From an uncultured Parabacteroides sp. (lineage in GTDB: Bacteria > Bacteroidota > Bacteroidia > Bacteroidales > Tannerellaceae): a DNA stretch of 6,294 nucleotides. Each line of letters opens with the position of its first letter. Position 1 is the first letter of the stretch. Location: contig CALBYC010000155.1 in assembly GCA_937890135.1 (NCBI GenBank), positions 1 through 6,294 of the forward strand. Reading direction: 5' to 3'. Below the pieces are notes generated by a model, which saw nothing but the letters and a program-made list of their open reading frames with translations, was not told the origin of the DNA and searched no databases. This document shows, piece after piece, positions 1 to 6,294 of the stretch. A program made the translations under genes and the position numbers.

Positions 1-1
1 C

Positions 2-2653
2 GGAAGCATGCAACGAAAAGATGTGACCAGCTCCATCACGACCATAAAGTCGGAAGACTTGAATGTCGGCGTGATGACCTCCCCCGGCCAGATGTTGCAA
101 GGAAAAGTGCCGGGGCTTGTGGTCACGACCAGCGGCAATCCCAATGCGAACCCTTCCATCACACTTCGAGGAGCCTCTACGCTGCGTACAGGCGATGCCC
201 AGTCCCCTTATTATATTGTGGATGGGATACCGGGCGTGGACCTTTCGCTTGTCTCGGCCGATGACATCGAGAGTATCGACGTGCTGCGCGATGCGACGGC
301 CACGGCGATTTATGGTTCTAAGGCGGCCAACGGTGTCATTATCGTAACCACGAAAAAAGGGAAGAAAGGCAGCGCACACGTAAGCTACAATGGCTATGTG
401 GCTGTCGAGAATGTGAGCAAAGACCTTGACCTTGCGACGGCTTCCGACTTGAGGAATTATGCGGCGGCCAACAATTTTGAATTGACTTCCGATGGCGGTG
501 CCGATACGGATTGGCAGAAAGAAGTTGAGCGCACCGGCATTTCACACAACCATAACATCGCCGTCAGCGGTGGAAACGACAAGTCGAACTATAATGTCAG
601 TTTGAATTACCTGAACCATGAAGGGGTTATCCGGGGTACGGATATGGAACGTTTCACGGCAAGGGCTTTGGCGCAATCCACAGTGCTGAAGGACCGCCTT
701 ACGCTTTCTCTTGGCGTGAACGCCAGCCAGTCAACAAGCAACGAAGTGCCTGAAGGTACATCCGGAGAGAGCGTGGCCGATGCGATGATATATTATTCTC
801 CTACACAGCCGGTCCGCAACGAAGACGGTTCGTGGTTCCGGTCGAACAGTGTGTCGCAGTATTACAACCCGTTGTCAATGATCAATGAAGATATAAAAAA
901 GAGCATTTACAAGCGGATGCAGCTGACGGGCAAGGCCGATCTGAAGCTTCTGGAGGGGCTTACCTGGAGTGCCAACTTCTCATATATGACGGATCAGAAT
1001 ACGTCCAACGTTTACCATTCCACGCAATCACAAATTGATAACAGCCATGGATTAGCTACGCGGAACACATACATGGGGAATAAGACCGTGTTTGAAACCT
1101 ACGGGAATTATCTGAAAACATTGGCTGAGAAACATCGCATAGGCGTGATGGTTGGTTATTCTTGGGAAGAATCCAATAACAATGATGGTTTCGGGGTGAC
1201 TGTGAAGAATTTCTACAATGACGATGTCAAATACAACAACCTCAGCTACGCCAATACGATTGATGGCATGGACGGCGTGGAGAGCGGGGCGGAGTCCACT
1301 CTTCGCATGATTTCGTTTTATGGACGTGCCAATTATTCATTCGATGGTAAATACAATTTACAGGCGACCATCCGACGGGACGGTTCTTCGGCATTCGGTA
1401 AAAACAACCGTTGGGCGACATTCCCTTCTTTTTCGGCAGCGTGGAGACTTGGAGAGGAACGTTTCATCAAGAATCTGGGAGTGTTTGACGACTTGAAGTT
1501 GCGTGTCGGGTATGGCGTGAGCGGCAATTCGCTTGGCTTTGATGCTTACACGGCTCTGCCTACTTACGGCGTGACCGGCTGGTTTCAATACACGGATGCC
1601 AACGGGGTAACTTCCAATTGGCACACATTGGGTGTGAACAACAATTCGAACCCGGACTTGAAGTGGGAGCGCACGGGCATGTTCAATGTCGGTTTGGACT
1701 TCGGCTTTTTCAAGAACCGCTTGAATGGTACGATTGAGTATTACGACAAGCGCACTTCCGACCTTATCTATTATTATCCGGTTTCAACTAACCGCTATCC
1801 GTATGGCACGATGACTGCCAATGTGGGCGACATCAGTAACAAGGGAATTGAGTTGACAATCAATGCCATCCCGGTGCAGACAAAAGATTTTTCATGGAAT
1901 ACCATGCTGAACCTGTCGCACAATAAGAACCTTGTGGAAAAACTTTCCAACCAGACCTATTCCGTGAACTATATACCTCAGGCCGACGCTGGTATTGCCG
2001 GAAACAGCGGCGTGTACTTGCAACGCATCATGGAAGGATGCCCTATCGGCCAGTTTTATACTTATGAATGGGCTGGCTATGACGAAAAAGGGGTTTCCCA
2101 ATTTTATGTCCATGACCCGGAAACGGGCGAGCGTACCGGAGAAACGACAACTTCTCCGAAAGAGACGGATCAAACCAAGACAGGGAGCGCCCAGCCTAAA
2201 CTGACTTATGGCTGGAACAATACGTTGACCTACAAGAATTGGTCGCTCAATGTGTTCTTCCAAGGCACTGTCGGGAATAAAATATTCAATGCTTTGCGTG
2301 CGCAGTATAATTCAGTCAATCTCATTTCTCAAGGGAAAAACGTGTTGAAAGAAGCGTTGACCGACCAGAAATATGGAGATGTCAATGCCCAGTATCCTTC
2401 GGACAGATATTTGGAAAATGGCAGTTACATGCGGCTTTCCACATTGACGTTGTCTTATAATTTCGGAAATATTGGCGAGTGGGTCAGCAATCTGTCCCTT
2501 TATGCGACCTGCAACAATGTGTTCACCATCAGTGGCTACAAGGGGACTGACCCCGAAGTGGAACTGGGAGGTTTGACTCCGGGAATACAAGTGCGCGATG
2601 GATATTATCCTCATACCCGCACATTTATGTTGGGAATGAAACTTAACTTCTAA
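2..2653 (+). CDS. SusC/RagA-family TonB-dependent outer-membrane transporter, 5'-truncated by the window edge
   Basis: This is the barrel half of a SusCD nutrient importer: a TonB-dependent outer-membrane channel that takes up a ligand handed over by the SusD partner. The frame is open to the left edge, with Gly-Ser codons before the first visible Met at base 8, so that Met is probably internal. Numbering from it, the plug domain spans about residues 5-120. It contains the SusC/RagA signature region (about 67-118), with PYYIVDGIP, a DIESIDVLRDA stretch and ANGVIIVTTKKG. The rest is the 22-strand-type barrel, with family-typical stretches near 435-480 (RRDGSSAFG, RWATFPSFSAAWRLGEERF), 605-640 (NVGDISNKGIEL) and 726-765. 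The last residue is Phe, as expected for an outer-membrane barrel C-terminus. About 883 residues are visible. Full-length members are usually about 1000-1100, so the signal peptide, the carboxypeptidase-regulatory-like domain and the TonB box are missing only because of the cut. No internal frameshift is seen. The imported ligand cannot be told from the sequence. Confidence 0.97.
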   Translation, partial: GSMQRKDVTSSITTIKSEDLNVGVMTSPGQMLQGKVPGLVVTTSGNPNANPSITLRGASTLRTGDAQSPYYIVDGIPGVDLSLVSADDIESIDVLRDATATAIYGSKAANGVIIVTTKKGKKGSAHVSYNGYVAVENVSKDLDLATASDLRNYAAANNFELTSDGGADTDWQKEVERTGISHNHNIAVSGGNDKSNYNVSLNYLNHEGVIRGTDMERFTARALAQSTVLKDRLTLSLGVNASQSTSNEVPEGTSGESVADAMIYYSPTQPVRNEDGSWFRSNSVSQYYNPLSMINEDIKKSIYKRMQLTGKADLKLLEGLTWSANFSYMTDQNTSNVYHSTQSQIDNSHGLATRNTYMGNKTVFETYGNYLKTLAEKHRIGVMVGYSWEESNNNDGFGVTVKNFYNDDVKYNNLSYANTIDGMDGVESGAESTLRMISFYGRANYSFDGKYNLQATIRRDGSSAFGKNNRWATFPSFSAAWRLGEERFIKNLGVFDDLKLRVGYGVSGNSLGFDAYTALPTYGVTGWFQYTDANGVTSNWHTLGVNNNSNPDLKWERTGMFNVGLDFGFFKNRLNGTIEYYDKRTSDLIYYYPVSTNRYPYGTMTANVGDISNKGIELTINAIPVQTKDFSWNTMLNLSHNKNLVEKLSNQTYSVNYIPQADAGIAGNSGVYLQRIMEGCPIGQFYTYEWAGYDEKGVSQFYVHDPETGERTGETTTSPKETDQTKTGSAQPKLTYGWNNTLTYKNWSLNVFFQGTVGNKIFNALRAQYNSVNLISQGKNVLKEALTDQKYGDVNAQYPSDRYLENGSYMRLSTLTLSYNFGNIGEWVSNLSLYATCNNVFTISGYKGTDPEVELGGLTPGIQVRDGYYPHTRTFMLGMKLNF

Positions 2654-2674
2654 AACAAAAGAGCAATTACGGAA

Positions 2675-4306
2675 ATGAAACATTATATGATAAGAACGAT
2701 ATTTGCGGTAACTGCCGTAGTTATGGCATCAAGTTGTACTGACCTTGATGTCGATGTGAAATCGAAATACACGGAATATCCTACCGAGTCGGAGGTCGCT
2801 CTCGAAGCGAAGATGGCAGATGTTTATTATGCTTTTCGAAAAGCCTTGGGCAACAACTACAATCGTTATCAGACATTTGCTTCGGATGAGGCTTCAGGCT
2901 TGAGCTTTGACGGCGACTATTATGACGGTGCGGAAAATGTGAATCCGACATTGCATAATTTCAAGGCTGAAGACGGTCCCCTGAATTATTGGCCGGATTT
3001 GGCAAGCGGCATCACCAAATGCAACAAGGCAATCGACGAGTTCGGCGAATCAACCGACGAGTTGACGCTTTCCTATATAGCCAACGCCCGTGTGATGAGG
3101 GCTTTTTACCATTTTATCCTGATGGATAGTTATGGTGATGTGCCAATTCTGGATAAATTGTATGACGAAGACGAGGCCATCGAGCGCAAGCCGCGCAAGG
3201 AGGTGGCCGAGTTCATTGAAAAAGAGTTGTTGGAAAGCATCCCGTCCCTTTCGGTAGCGAACAATGCTGCAACCTACGGAAAACCTAATAAATGGATGGC
3301 GGAAGCTTTGCTGGTGAAATTGTATATCAATTGGGCTGTCTATACATGTGGCGATGTGACGGCATACGAGGCTGCAACAGCAGCAAACGCCAAGTTGAAT
3401 GATTGCGTGAAGTATTGTGACGACATCATCAATAGTGGTTTGTTTAATTTGGAGGATGCCTATCGCAAGAAGTTCTTGTATGACAATGGTGTCCATGTTT
3501 CTGACTTCATCTATGCGATGCCTTATGATTGTGTCAGTGCGCAAGGATTGGTGTATGGCCGTTACCGTACCTTCCGTAAGATAGACGATGGGACTCCTGT
3601 CGGGTATTATGGCGGCTCCATGAAGAAATCATGTGCCGGAATAGTGGCCATGAATCCCGAATTTGCCGCACTTTTCTGTCTTGAAAATGATGACCGCAAT
3701 GATGCCATGCTGGGAGGAAAAGTGTTCGTGCATGATCCCTTGAACGGTGAAGCCACGGATGTTCCTTATATGTATAAAGGAAATCAGCTTGAGTTCACCA
3801 AGGAGATAACGCTTAAAGCAGGAGGTGAAGAACAGCTGAATGCGGGTGCGGACGCAAACGGATGGAGACAGGGCTGGCGTTCGATCAAGTTCTATCCGAA
3901 TCCTTCCGAATATTCGTTATATGGCCGTAACCAAAGCAACGATGTGCCTATATTCCGTTATGCGGATATTCTGTTGACCAAGGCGGAAGCCATTTTGCGT
4001 GGGGCGGATGCTACCAATGGAGATACCCCTCTGTCGCTGTTTAATAAGATCAGAAGTTATGTGCATGCTCCTTTGCTCGACCATGCCCCTTCCTTGCAAG
4101 AACTGCTTGACGAACGAGGACGCGAGTTTTTCGACGAAAGTTGGCGTAGGAATGATATGATACGTTTTGGGACATTTGAAAGCGAATACGGTTTCCATAA
4201 GAAAAATTTCCCGAATGCCAATTTCGACAAGAGAAGGCGAATCTTTCCGATACCGCAAAATGTGATGAACGAGAATGCGAACTGGGAACAAAATCCCGGC
4301 TATTGA
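2675..4306 (+). CDS. SusD/RagB-family surface nutrient-binding lipoprotein
   Basis: This is the ligand-capturing lid of the SusCD importer, a lipoprotein anchored in the outer membrane and facing outward. The 543-residue length is normal for the family. A short type II signal peptide ends in a lipobox (ASSC) with the lipidated Cys at residue 21. Acidic residues at 23, 25 and 27 resemble the Bacteroidota lipoprotein export signal for surface display. The N-terminal TPR-like half includes KCNKAIDEF near 115-123 and an ANARVMRAFYHFILMDSYGDVP helix near 136-157. The C-terminal SusD half has VPIFRYADILLTKAEAI (424-440), LLDERGREFFDESWRRNDMIRFG (477-499) and the hallmark ending FPIPQNV...NPGY (524-543). 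The start at 2675 lies 21 bases after the susC stop. A second ATG at 2687 would also keep a usable signal peptide. No clear Shine-Dalgarno sequence precedes either. The tight spacing implies co-transcription with susC. Besides the lipobox Cys there are seven further cysteines. The ligand is unknown. Confidence 0.97.
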   Translation: MKHYMIRTIFAVTAVVMASSCTDLDVDVKSKYTEYPTESEVALEAKMADVYYAFRKALGNNYNRYQTFASDEASGLSFDGDYYDGAENVNPTLHNFKAEDGPLNYWPDLASGITKCNKAIDEFGESTDELTLSYIANARVMRAFYHFILMDSYGDVPILDKLYDEDEAIERKPRKEVAEFIEKELLESIPSLSVANNAATYGKPNKWMAEALLVKLYINWAVYTCGDVTAYEAATAANAKLNDCVKYCDDIINSGLFNLEDAYRKKFLYDNGVHVSDFIYAMPYDCVSAQGLVYGRYRTFRKIDDGTPVGYYGGSMKKSCAGIVAMNPEFAALFCLENDDRNDAMLGGKVFVHDPLNGEATDVPYMYKGNQLEFTKEITLKAGGEEQLNAGADANGWRQGWRSIKFYPNPSEYSLYGRNQSNDVPIFRYADILLTKAEAILRGADATNGDTPLSLFNKIRSYVHAPLLDHAPSLQELLDERGREFFDESWRRNDMIRFGTFESEYGFHKKNFPNANFDKRRRIFPIPQNVMNENANWEQNPGY

Positions 4307-4338
4307 TGGACGGGAGTAATCGCCACTTTGTTTATATT

Positions 4339-4380
4339 CAGATTTCCCTATGGAGGAGTTCCAAAGGGAAATCTGTTTTT
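4339..4380 (+). terminator. Rho-independent terminator after susD
   Basis: A perfect 11-bp stem is formed by CAGATTTCCCT (4339-4349) and AGGGAAATCTG (4365-4375). After one A/A mismatch, an inner 4-bp TGGA/TCCA stem (4351-4354 with 4360-4363) extends it. Five T's follow directly (4376-4380). This is the classic intrinsic-terminator layout for + strand transcription and sits 33 bases after the susD stop codon. The minus-strand side lacks a T-run, so it looks one-directional. It lies only 12 bases before the start of the phosphoesterase gene, so it would either separate that gene from the susCD transcript or let a fraction read through. Confidence 0.85.
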
Positions 4381-4392
4381 AGATAATAACCT

Positions 4393-6033
4393 ATGGAACT
4401 GAAAGAATTAAGATTCTTGTTTTTGTTTTTATTTGCGGTTGGCATCCAGGGCATGTGTCGCACTCATGCCGCTTGCAAAAAAACGCATCGCATAGCTTTC
4501 ATTGCCGATGCGCATGTGCAAAATGTGGCGGAACATCCCGAGTTGGTACGTTCCATGGAGTCACAAGTGCAATCTACCCGGTTGTTCAACGAAAATTATT
4601 TTGCTTTGATTGCCGCCCTGGAGGATGTCGTGAAACGGGGCATAACATTGGTGGTGCTTCCCGGGGACTTGACGGATGACGGGCAGCTGGTCAACCAAGA
4701 GGCGGTGAAGCGCATACTTGATGAATATACCCGCAACTACGGGGGGTCTTTCTTTGTGACCACCGGCAATCATGACCCGTTGCGCCCGTTTGGCACGGAA
4801 TGCACAAGTCGCAATTTTTTGACTTCTACCGGGCGGACAATTGCACGGACCAGCGATGCCACGTTAAGAGGGGAGGGGATAGAGGTGGACACCTTGCTGC
4901 GCAGTGCTGGGTATAAGGAAATGATGGATTGCTATGCTGGTTTCGGTTATTTCCCGCAACCCGCCTATCACTATTGGGAAACTCCTTTCAGCTCTTATGA
5001 CTATGACATATATGACTATGGGCGGGCTTTGATGGAAAGTCCAATAGACAAGCGCCGCTATCTTCTTTGCGATTCGCTTGTCGCAAACGATGCCAGCTAT
5101 TTGGTGGAGCCGGTCGAAGGACTTTGGTTGCTGGCCATAGACGGAGGTGTCTATTTGCCTGCCGGGATGAAGAATGGGAAGATCCAATACCAAGGTTCAG
5201 GCTTGGGGTATAACAATGTGTTGAAGCACAAACCTTTTCTGTTGCCTTGGGTGAAGAAAGTCGCCGAAGAAGCTAAACGAAGGAACAAGACTTTGGTCGC
5301 TTTTTGCCATTATCCGCTCGCCGATTTCAACAGGGGGGCTTCTCCCTTGATTGAGGCTTATTGGGGCAAGAACAAGTTCGATCTCAACCGTGTGCCGGCC
5401 GACAGCATCACAGAGGCCTTTATGGAGGCAGGCATTCATATCCATGTGGCGGGACACATGCATGTGAACGACATGAGTGTGAAAATAGGAAAAGATGGCA
5501 GTTCCTTATACAATATCCAAGTCCCTTCTATTGCCACTTGCGTGCCAGCCTACAAGATTTTGACGATATCGGACGCAGACGACTTTGAGGTATCTACTAT
5601 TTTGCTTGACAGCGTACCCGGGTTTGACAGGTTCTTCCCGTTGTATGAAAAGGAATACGCATATACCCTCTCGTCTGGCAAAAAGCCTATATGGAGCAAG
5701 GAAGCATTACTTTCAAAGAATTATGCGGAGTTTTGCGAGTGTCAATTCAAGGATTTGGTGCGTGTCCGGTTTATCCCGAACGATGTGCCGTCCGTCCTTT
5801 TGGATAGCTTGTCGCAACCGGGAATGAGAGCACAACTGCTTTCCGATTTGCTGCTTGACCTTTATCGTTTGCGCTATGCGGGCGACTTGGTACGGAAATC
5901 CATTCCTCCGGAGCGTTTAAAACGGTATCAAGATATGTTTGAAGAAGTTAGTCGCCAACCCGTTTCGTCTGAGTTTGTGATACAAATGGCTGCGCTGGAG
6001 CGGATTTTCCAGTGCTTCCTCGGAACAGAATAA
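4393..6033 (+). CDS. Exported calcineurin-like metallophosphoesterase with unassigned C-terminal region
   Basis: This is a two-metal phosphoesterase of the calcineurin-like superfamily, which hydrolyses phosphomonoesters or phosphodiesters. All five metal-site motifs are present in order: DAH (D39, H41), GDLTD (D92, D95), GNHD (N126, H127), a lone His in CHYPL (H306) and GHMH (H355, H357). The enzyme should therefore be active. The N-terminus (residues about 8-20, LFLFLFAVGIQG) is a hydrophobic export signal, although its n-region has no net positive charge. A Cys at 22 or 28 does not sit in a good lipobox, so periplasmic release is more likely than lipidation, but this is unsure. The gap of about 180 residues between GNHD and H306 is long and contains a Tyr/Asp-rich patch (YDYDIYDY, 202-209). 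Residues about 400-546 form a mostly helical tail that I do not recognise. An in-frame TAA at 4387-4389 makes ATG 4393 the first possible start. The gene follows susD by 86 bases across a terminator-like hairpin. The substrate is unknown; a phosphorylated ligand of the adjacent importer is an inference. Confidence 0.93.
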   Translation: MELKELRFLFLFLFAVGIQGMCRTHAACKKTHRIAFIADAHVQNVAEHPELVRSMESQVQSTRLFNENYFALIAALEDVVKRGITLVVLPGDLTDDGQLVNQEAVKRILDEYTRNYGGSFFVTTGNHDPLRPFGTECTSRNFLTSTGRTIARTSDATLRGEGIEVDTLLRSAGYKEMMDCYAGFGYFPQPAYHYWETPFSSYDYDIYDYGRALMESPIDKRRYLLCDSLVANDASYLVEPVEGLWLLAIDGGVYLPAGMKNGKIQYQGSGLGYNNVLKHKPFLLPWVKKVAEEAKRRNKTLVAFCHYPLADFNRGASPLIEAYWGKNKFDLNRVPADSITEAFMEAGIHIHVAGHMHVNDMSVKIGKDGSSLYNIQVPSIATCVPAYKILTISDADDFEVSTILLDSVPGFDRFFPLYEKEYAYTLSSGKKPIWSKEALLSKNYAEFCECQFKDLVRVRFIPNDVPSVLLDSLSQPGMRAQLLSDLLLDLYRLRYAGDLVRKSIPPERLKRYQDMFEEVSRQPVSSEFVIQMAALERIFQCFLGTE

Positions 6034-6062
6034 GGCATGCATAGCGGCTCTCAAATCAAAAT

Positions 6063-6098
6063 TCAGAATTCCTCGTGGCTGTAACTAATCAATTCTGA
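6063..6098. repeat. Inverted repeat, 8-bp arms, after the phosphoesterase gene
   Basis: The arms TCAGAATT (6063-6070) and AATTCTGA (6091-6098) are perfect complements around a 20-base loop. The stem is A/T-rich and no T-run follows directly on the + strand; the nearest (6113-6117) is about 15 bases on. On the minus strand a four-T run (AATTTTGATT) follows the hairpin. It could be a weak terminator, more plausibly for minus-strand transcription, or a protein-binding palindrome, or chance. Confidence 0.4.
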
Positions 6099-6140
6099 CA
6101 AAAGTACCGAATATTTTTCAGATTCGTAAGACGGGATTTA

Positions 6141-6171
6141 GGAAAAAGATAGTGACCGATTGGGAAAAAGA
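6141..6171. repeat. Direct repeat GGAAAAAGA, two copies 22 bases apart
   Basis: Identical 9-base copies lie at 6141-6149 and 6163-6171. A spacing of 22 bases, about two helical turns, would put both copies on the same face of the DNA, as with some regulator sites. The second copy overlaps the left arm of the inverted repeat at 6161-6189. A-rich short repeats also arise by chance, so a regulatory role is a guess. Confidence 0.3.
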
Positions 6172-6189
6172 CCGCATCCGTTTTTCCCA
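6161..6189. repeat. Perfect inverted repeat, 9-bp arms
   Basis: TGGGAAAAA (6161-6169) and TTTTTCCCA (6181-6189) pair perfectly around an 11-base loop (6170-6180). The T-run is inside the right arm and not after it, so this is not a standard intrinsic terminator on either strand. A regulator-binding site or an RNA hairpin in an untranslated region is possible. Confidence 0.5.
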
Positions 6190-6264
6190 TAAAACCTATA
6201 GACGAAGAAGAAGAGCAGGTCGGGTGAGACCAAAACAGATTGAGCCATAATGCGTTAAATAGGA

Positions 6265-6294
6265 ATCTCTCACCTTTTCCCTTATCTCTCACCT
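6265..6294. repeat. 11-base direct repeat ATCTCTCACCT with 19-base period, reaching the window end
   Basis: Two exact copies, at 6265-6275 and 6284-6294, are separated by TTTTCCCT. The second copy ends exactly at the last base of the window, so the repeat may be longer or have more copies. A complementary GGTGAGA lies at 6223-6229 and can pair with TCTCACC in either copy. Two copies are too few to call a tandem array, and the unit is too short for CRISPR. Confidence 0.5.

Larger units (their letters stand above)
6034..6294. other. Non-coding tail with several short repeats, no gene seen
   Basis: These 261 bases after the phosphoesterase stop hold no coding region I can support on either strand, and no tRNA or rRNA-like sequence. 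They are more A/T-rich and A-run-rich than the genes. What can be seen is a cluster of short inverted and direct repeats, listed separately, and no textbook terminator directly after the stop. The region probably holds the phosphoesterase 3' end plus upstream control sequence for a gene beyond the window, but that gene is not visible. Confidence 0.6.

Noticed and set aside
8..10. ATG at base 8 as the true start of the susC-like gene
   Set aside because: The frame stays open to the window edge, the protein would lack a signal peptide and the N-terminal domain, and the visible start corresponds to the beginning of the plug domain. The gene is cut by the window and is not shortened in nature as far as can be seen.
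1892..2263. Minus-strand 123-codon open frame inside susC, and similar antisense frames inside all three genes
   Set aside because: They lie opposite strongly family-matching coding sequence, have no recognisable domains, and are expected shadows of it.
4141..4169. Possible promoter inside the 3' end of susD (TTG, 17 bases, then TACGTTTTG)
   Set aside because: The -7 box has an extra base relative to TAnnTTTG, and the site lies in a conserved SusD coding motif whose sequence is explained by the protein. It is kept only as a possible answer to how the phosphoesterase gene is transcribed.
4327..4350. TTTG at 4327-4330 as a -33 box for the phosphoesterase gene
   Set aside because: Only a bare TA is found at the expected -7 distance, and any transcript from there would run straight into the terminator hairpin.
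4459..4476. Lipoprotein signal at Cys22 or Cys28 of the phosphoesterase
   Set aside because: The residues before each Cys (QGM and HAA) do not fit the lipobox well, so a plain Sec-type signal is preferred, with low certainty.
6089..6292. Minus-strand open frame of 67 codons in the tail
   Set aside because: It has no recognisable family and its serine run comes from a GAA-repeat stretch. It runs through the inverted repeats and its start falls inside the edge repeat, so it looks like chance.
6265..6294. Start of a CRISPR array
   Set aside because: The repeat is 11 bases with an 8-base gap, far shorter than CRISPR repeats and spacers, and only two copies are visible.

Overview
The window reads as a piece of a Bacteroidales-type genome (Bacteroidota). 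This rests on a SusC/RagA-type TonB-dependent transporter followed 21 bases later by its SusD/RagB-type surface lipoprotein, a gene pair essentially confined to this phylum. The absence of clear Shine-Dalgarno sequences before the downstream starts and the intermediate base composition fit. The species cannot be named from the sequence.

Layout, all genes on the + strand. Bases 2-2653 hold the 3' part of a susC-like gene; its beginning (signal peptide, N-terminal carboxypeptidase-regulatory-like domain, TonB box) lies before the window. Bases 2675-4306 hold a complete susD-like lipoprotein gene. Bases 4339-4380 form a strong hairpin followed by five T's, a probable Rho-independent terminator closing the susCD unit. 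Bases 4393-6033 hold a complete exported calcineurin-type metallophosphoesterase with all five metal-binding motifs, followed by a helical C-terminal region I do not recognise. Bases 6034-6294 carry no convincing gene but contain several short repeats: an 8-bp-arm and a 9-bp-arm inverted repeat, a 9-base direct repeat spaced 22 bases, and an 11-base direct repeat with a 19-base period that runs into the window edge.

Working model. SusC and SusD form the usual outer-membrane 'pedal-bin' importer: SusD is a surface lid that captures a ligand and SusC is the TonB-driven barrel that brings it into the periplasm. The neighbouring exported phosphoesterase suggests (inference only) that the imported ligand carries a phosphate ester or phosphodiester that is cleaved outside the cytoplasm. 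No glycoside hydrolase, polysaccharide lyase, sulfatase, sensor-regulator or sigma/anti-sigma gene is in the window, so the ligand class is not fixed by context. This is a recognisable nutrient-uptake locus and not clearly a new system; the least explained parts are the junction between susD and the phosphoesterase gene and the repeat-bearing tail.
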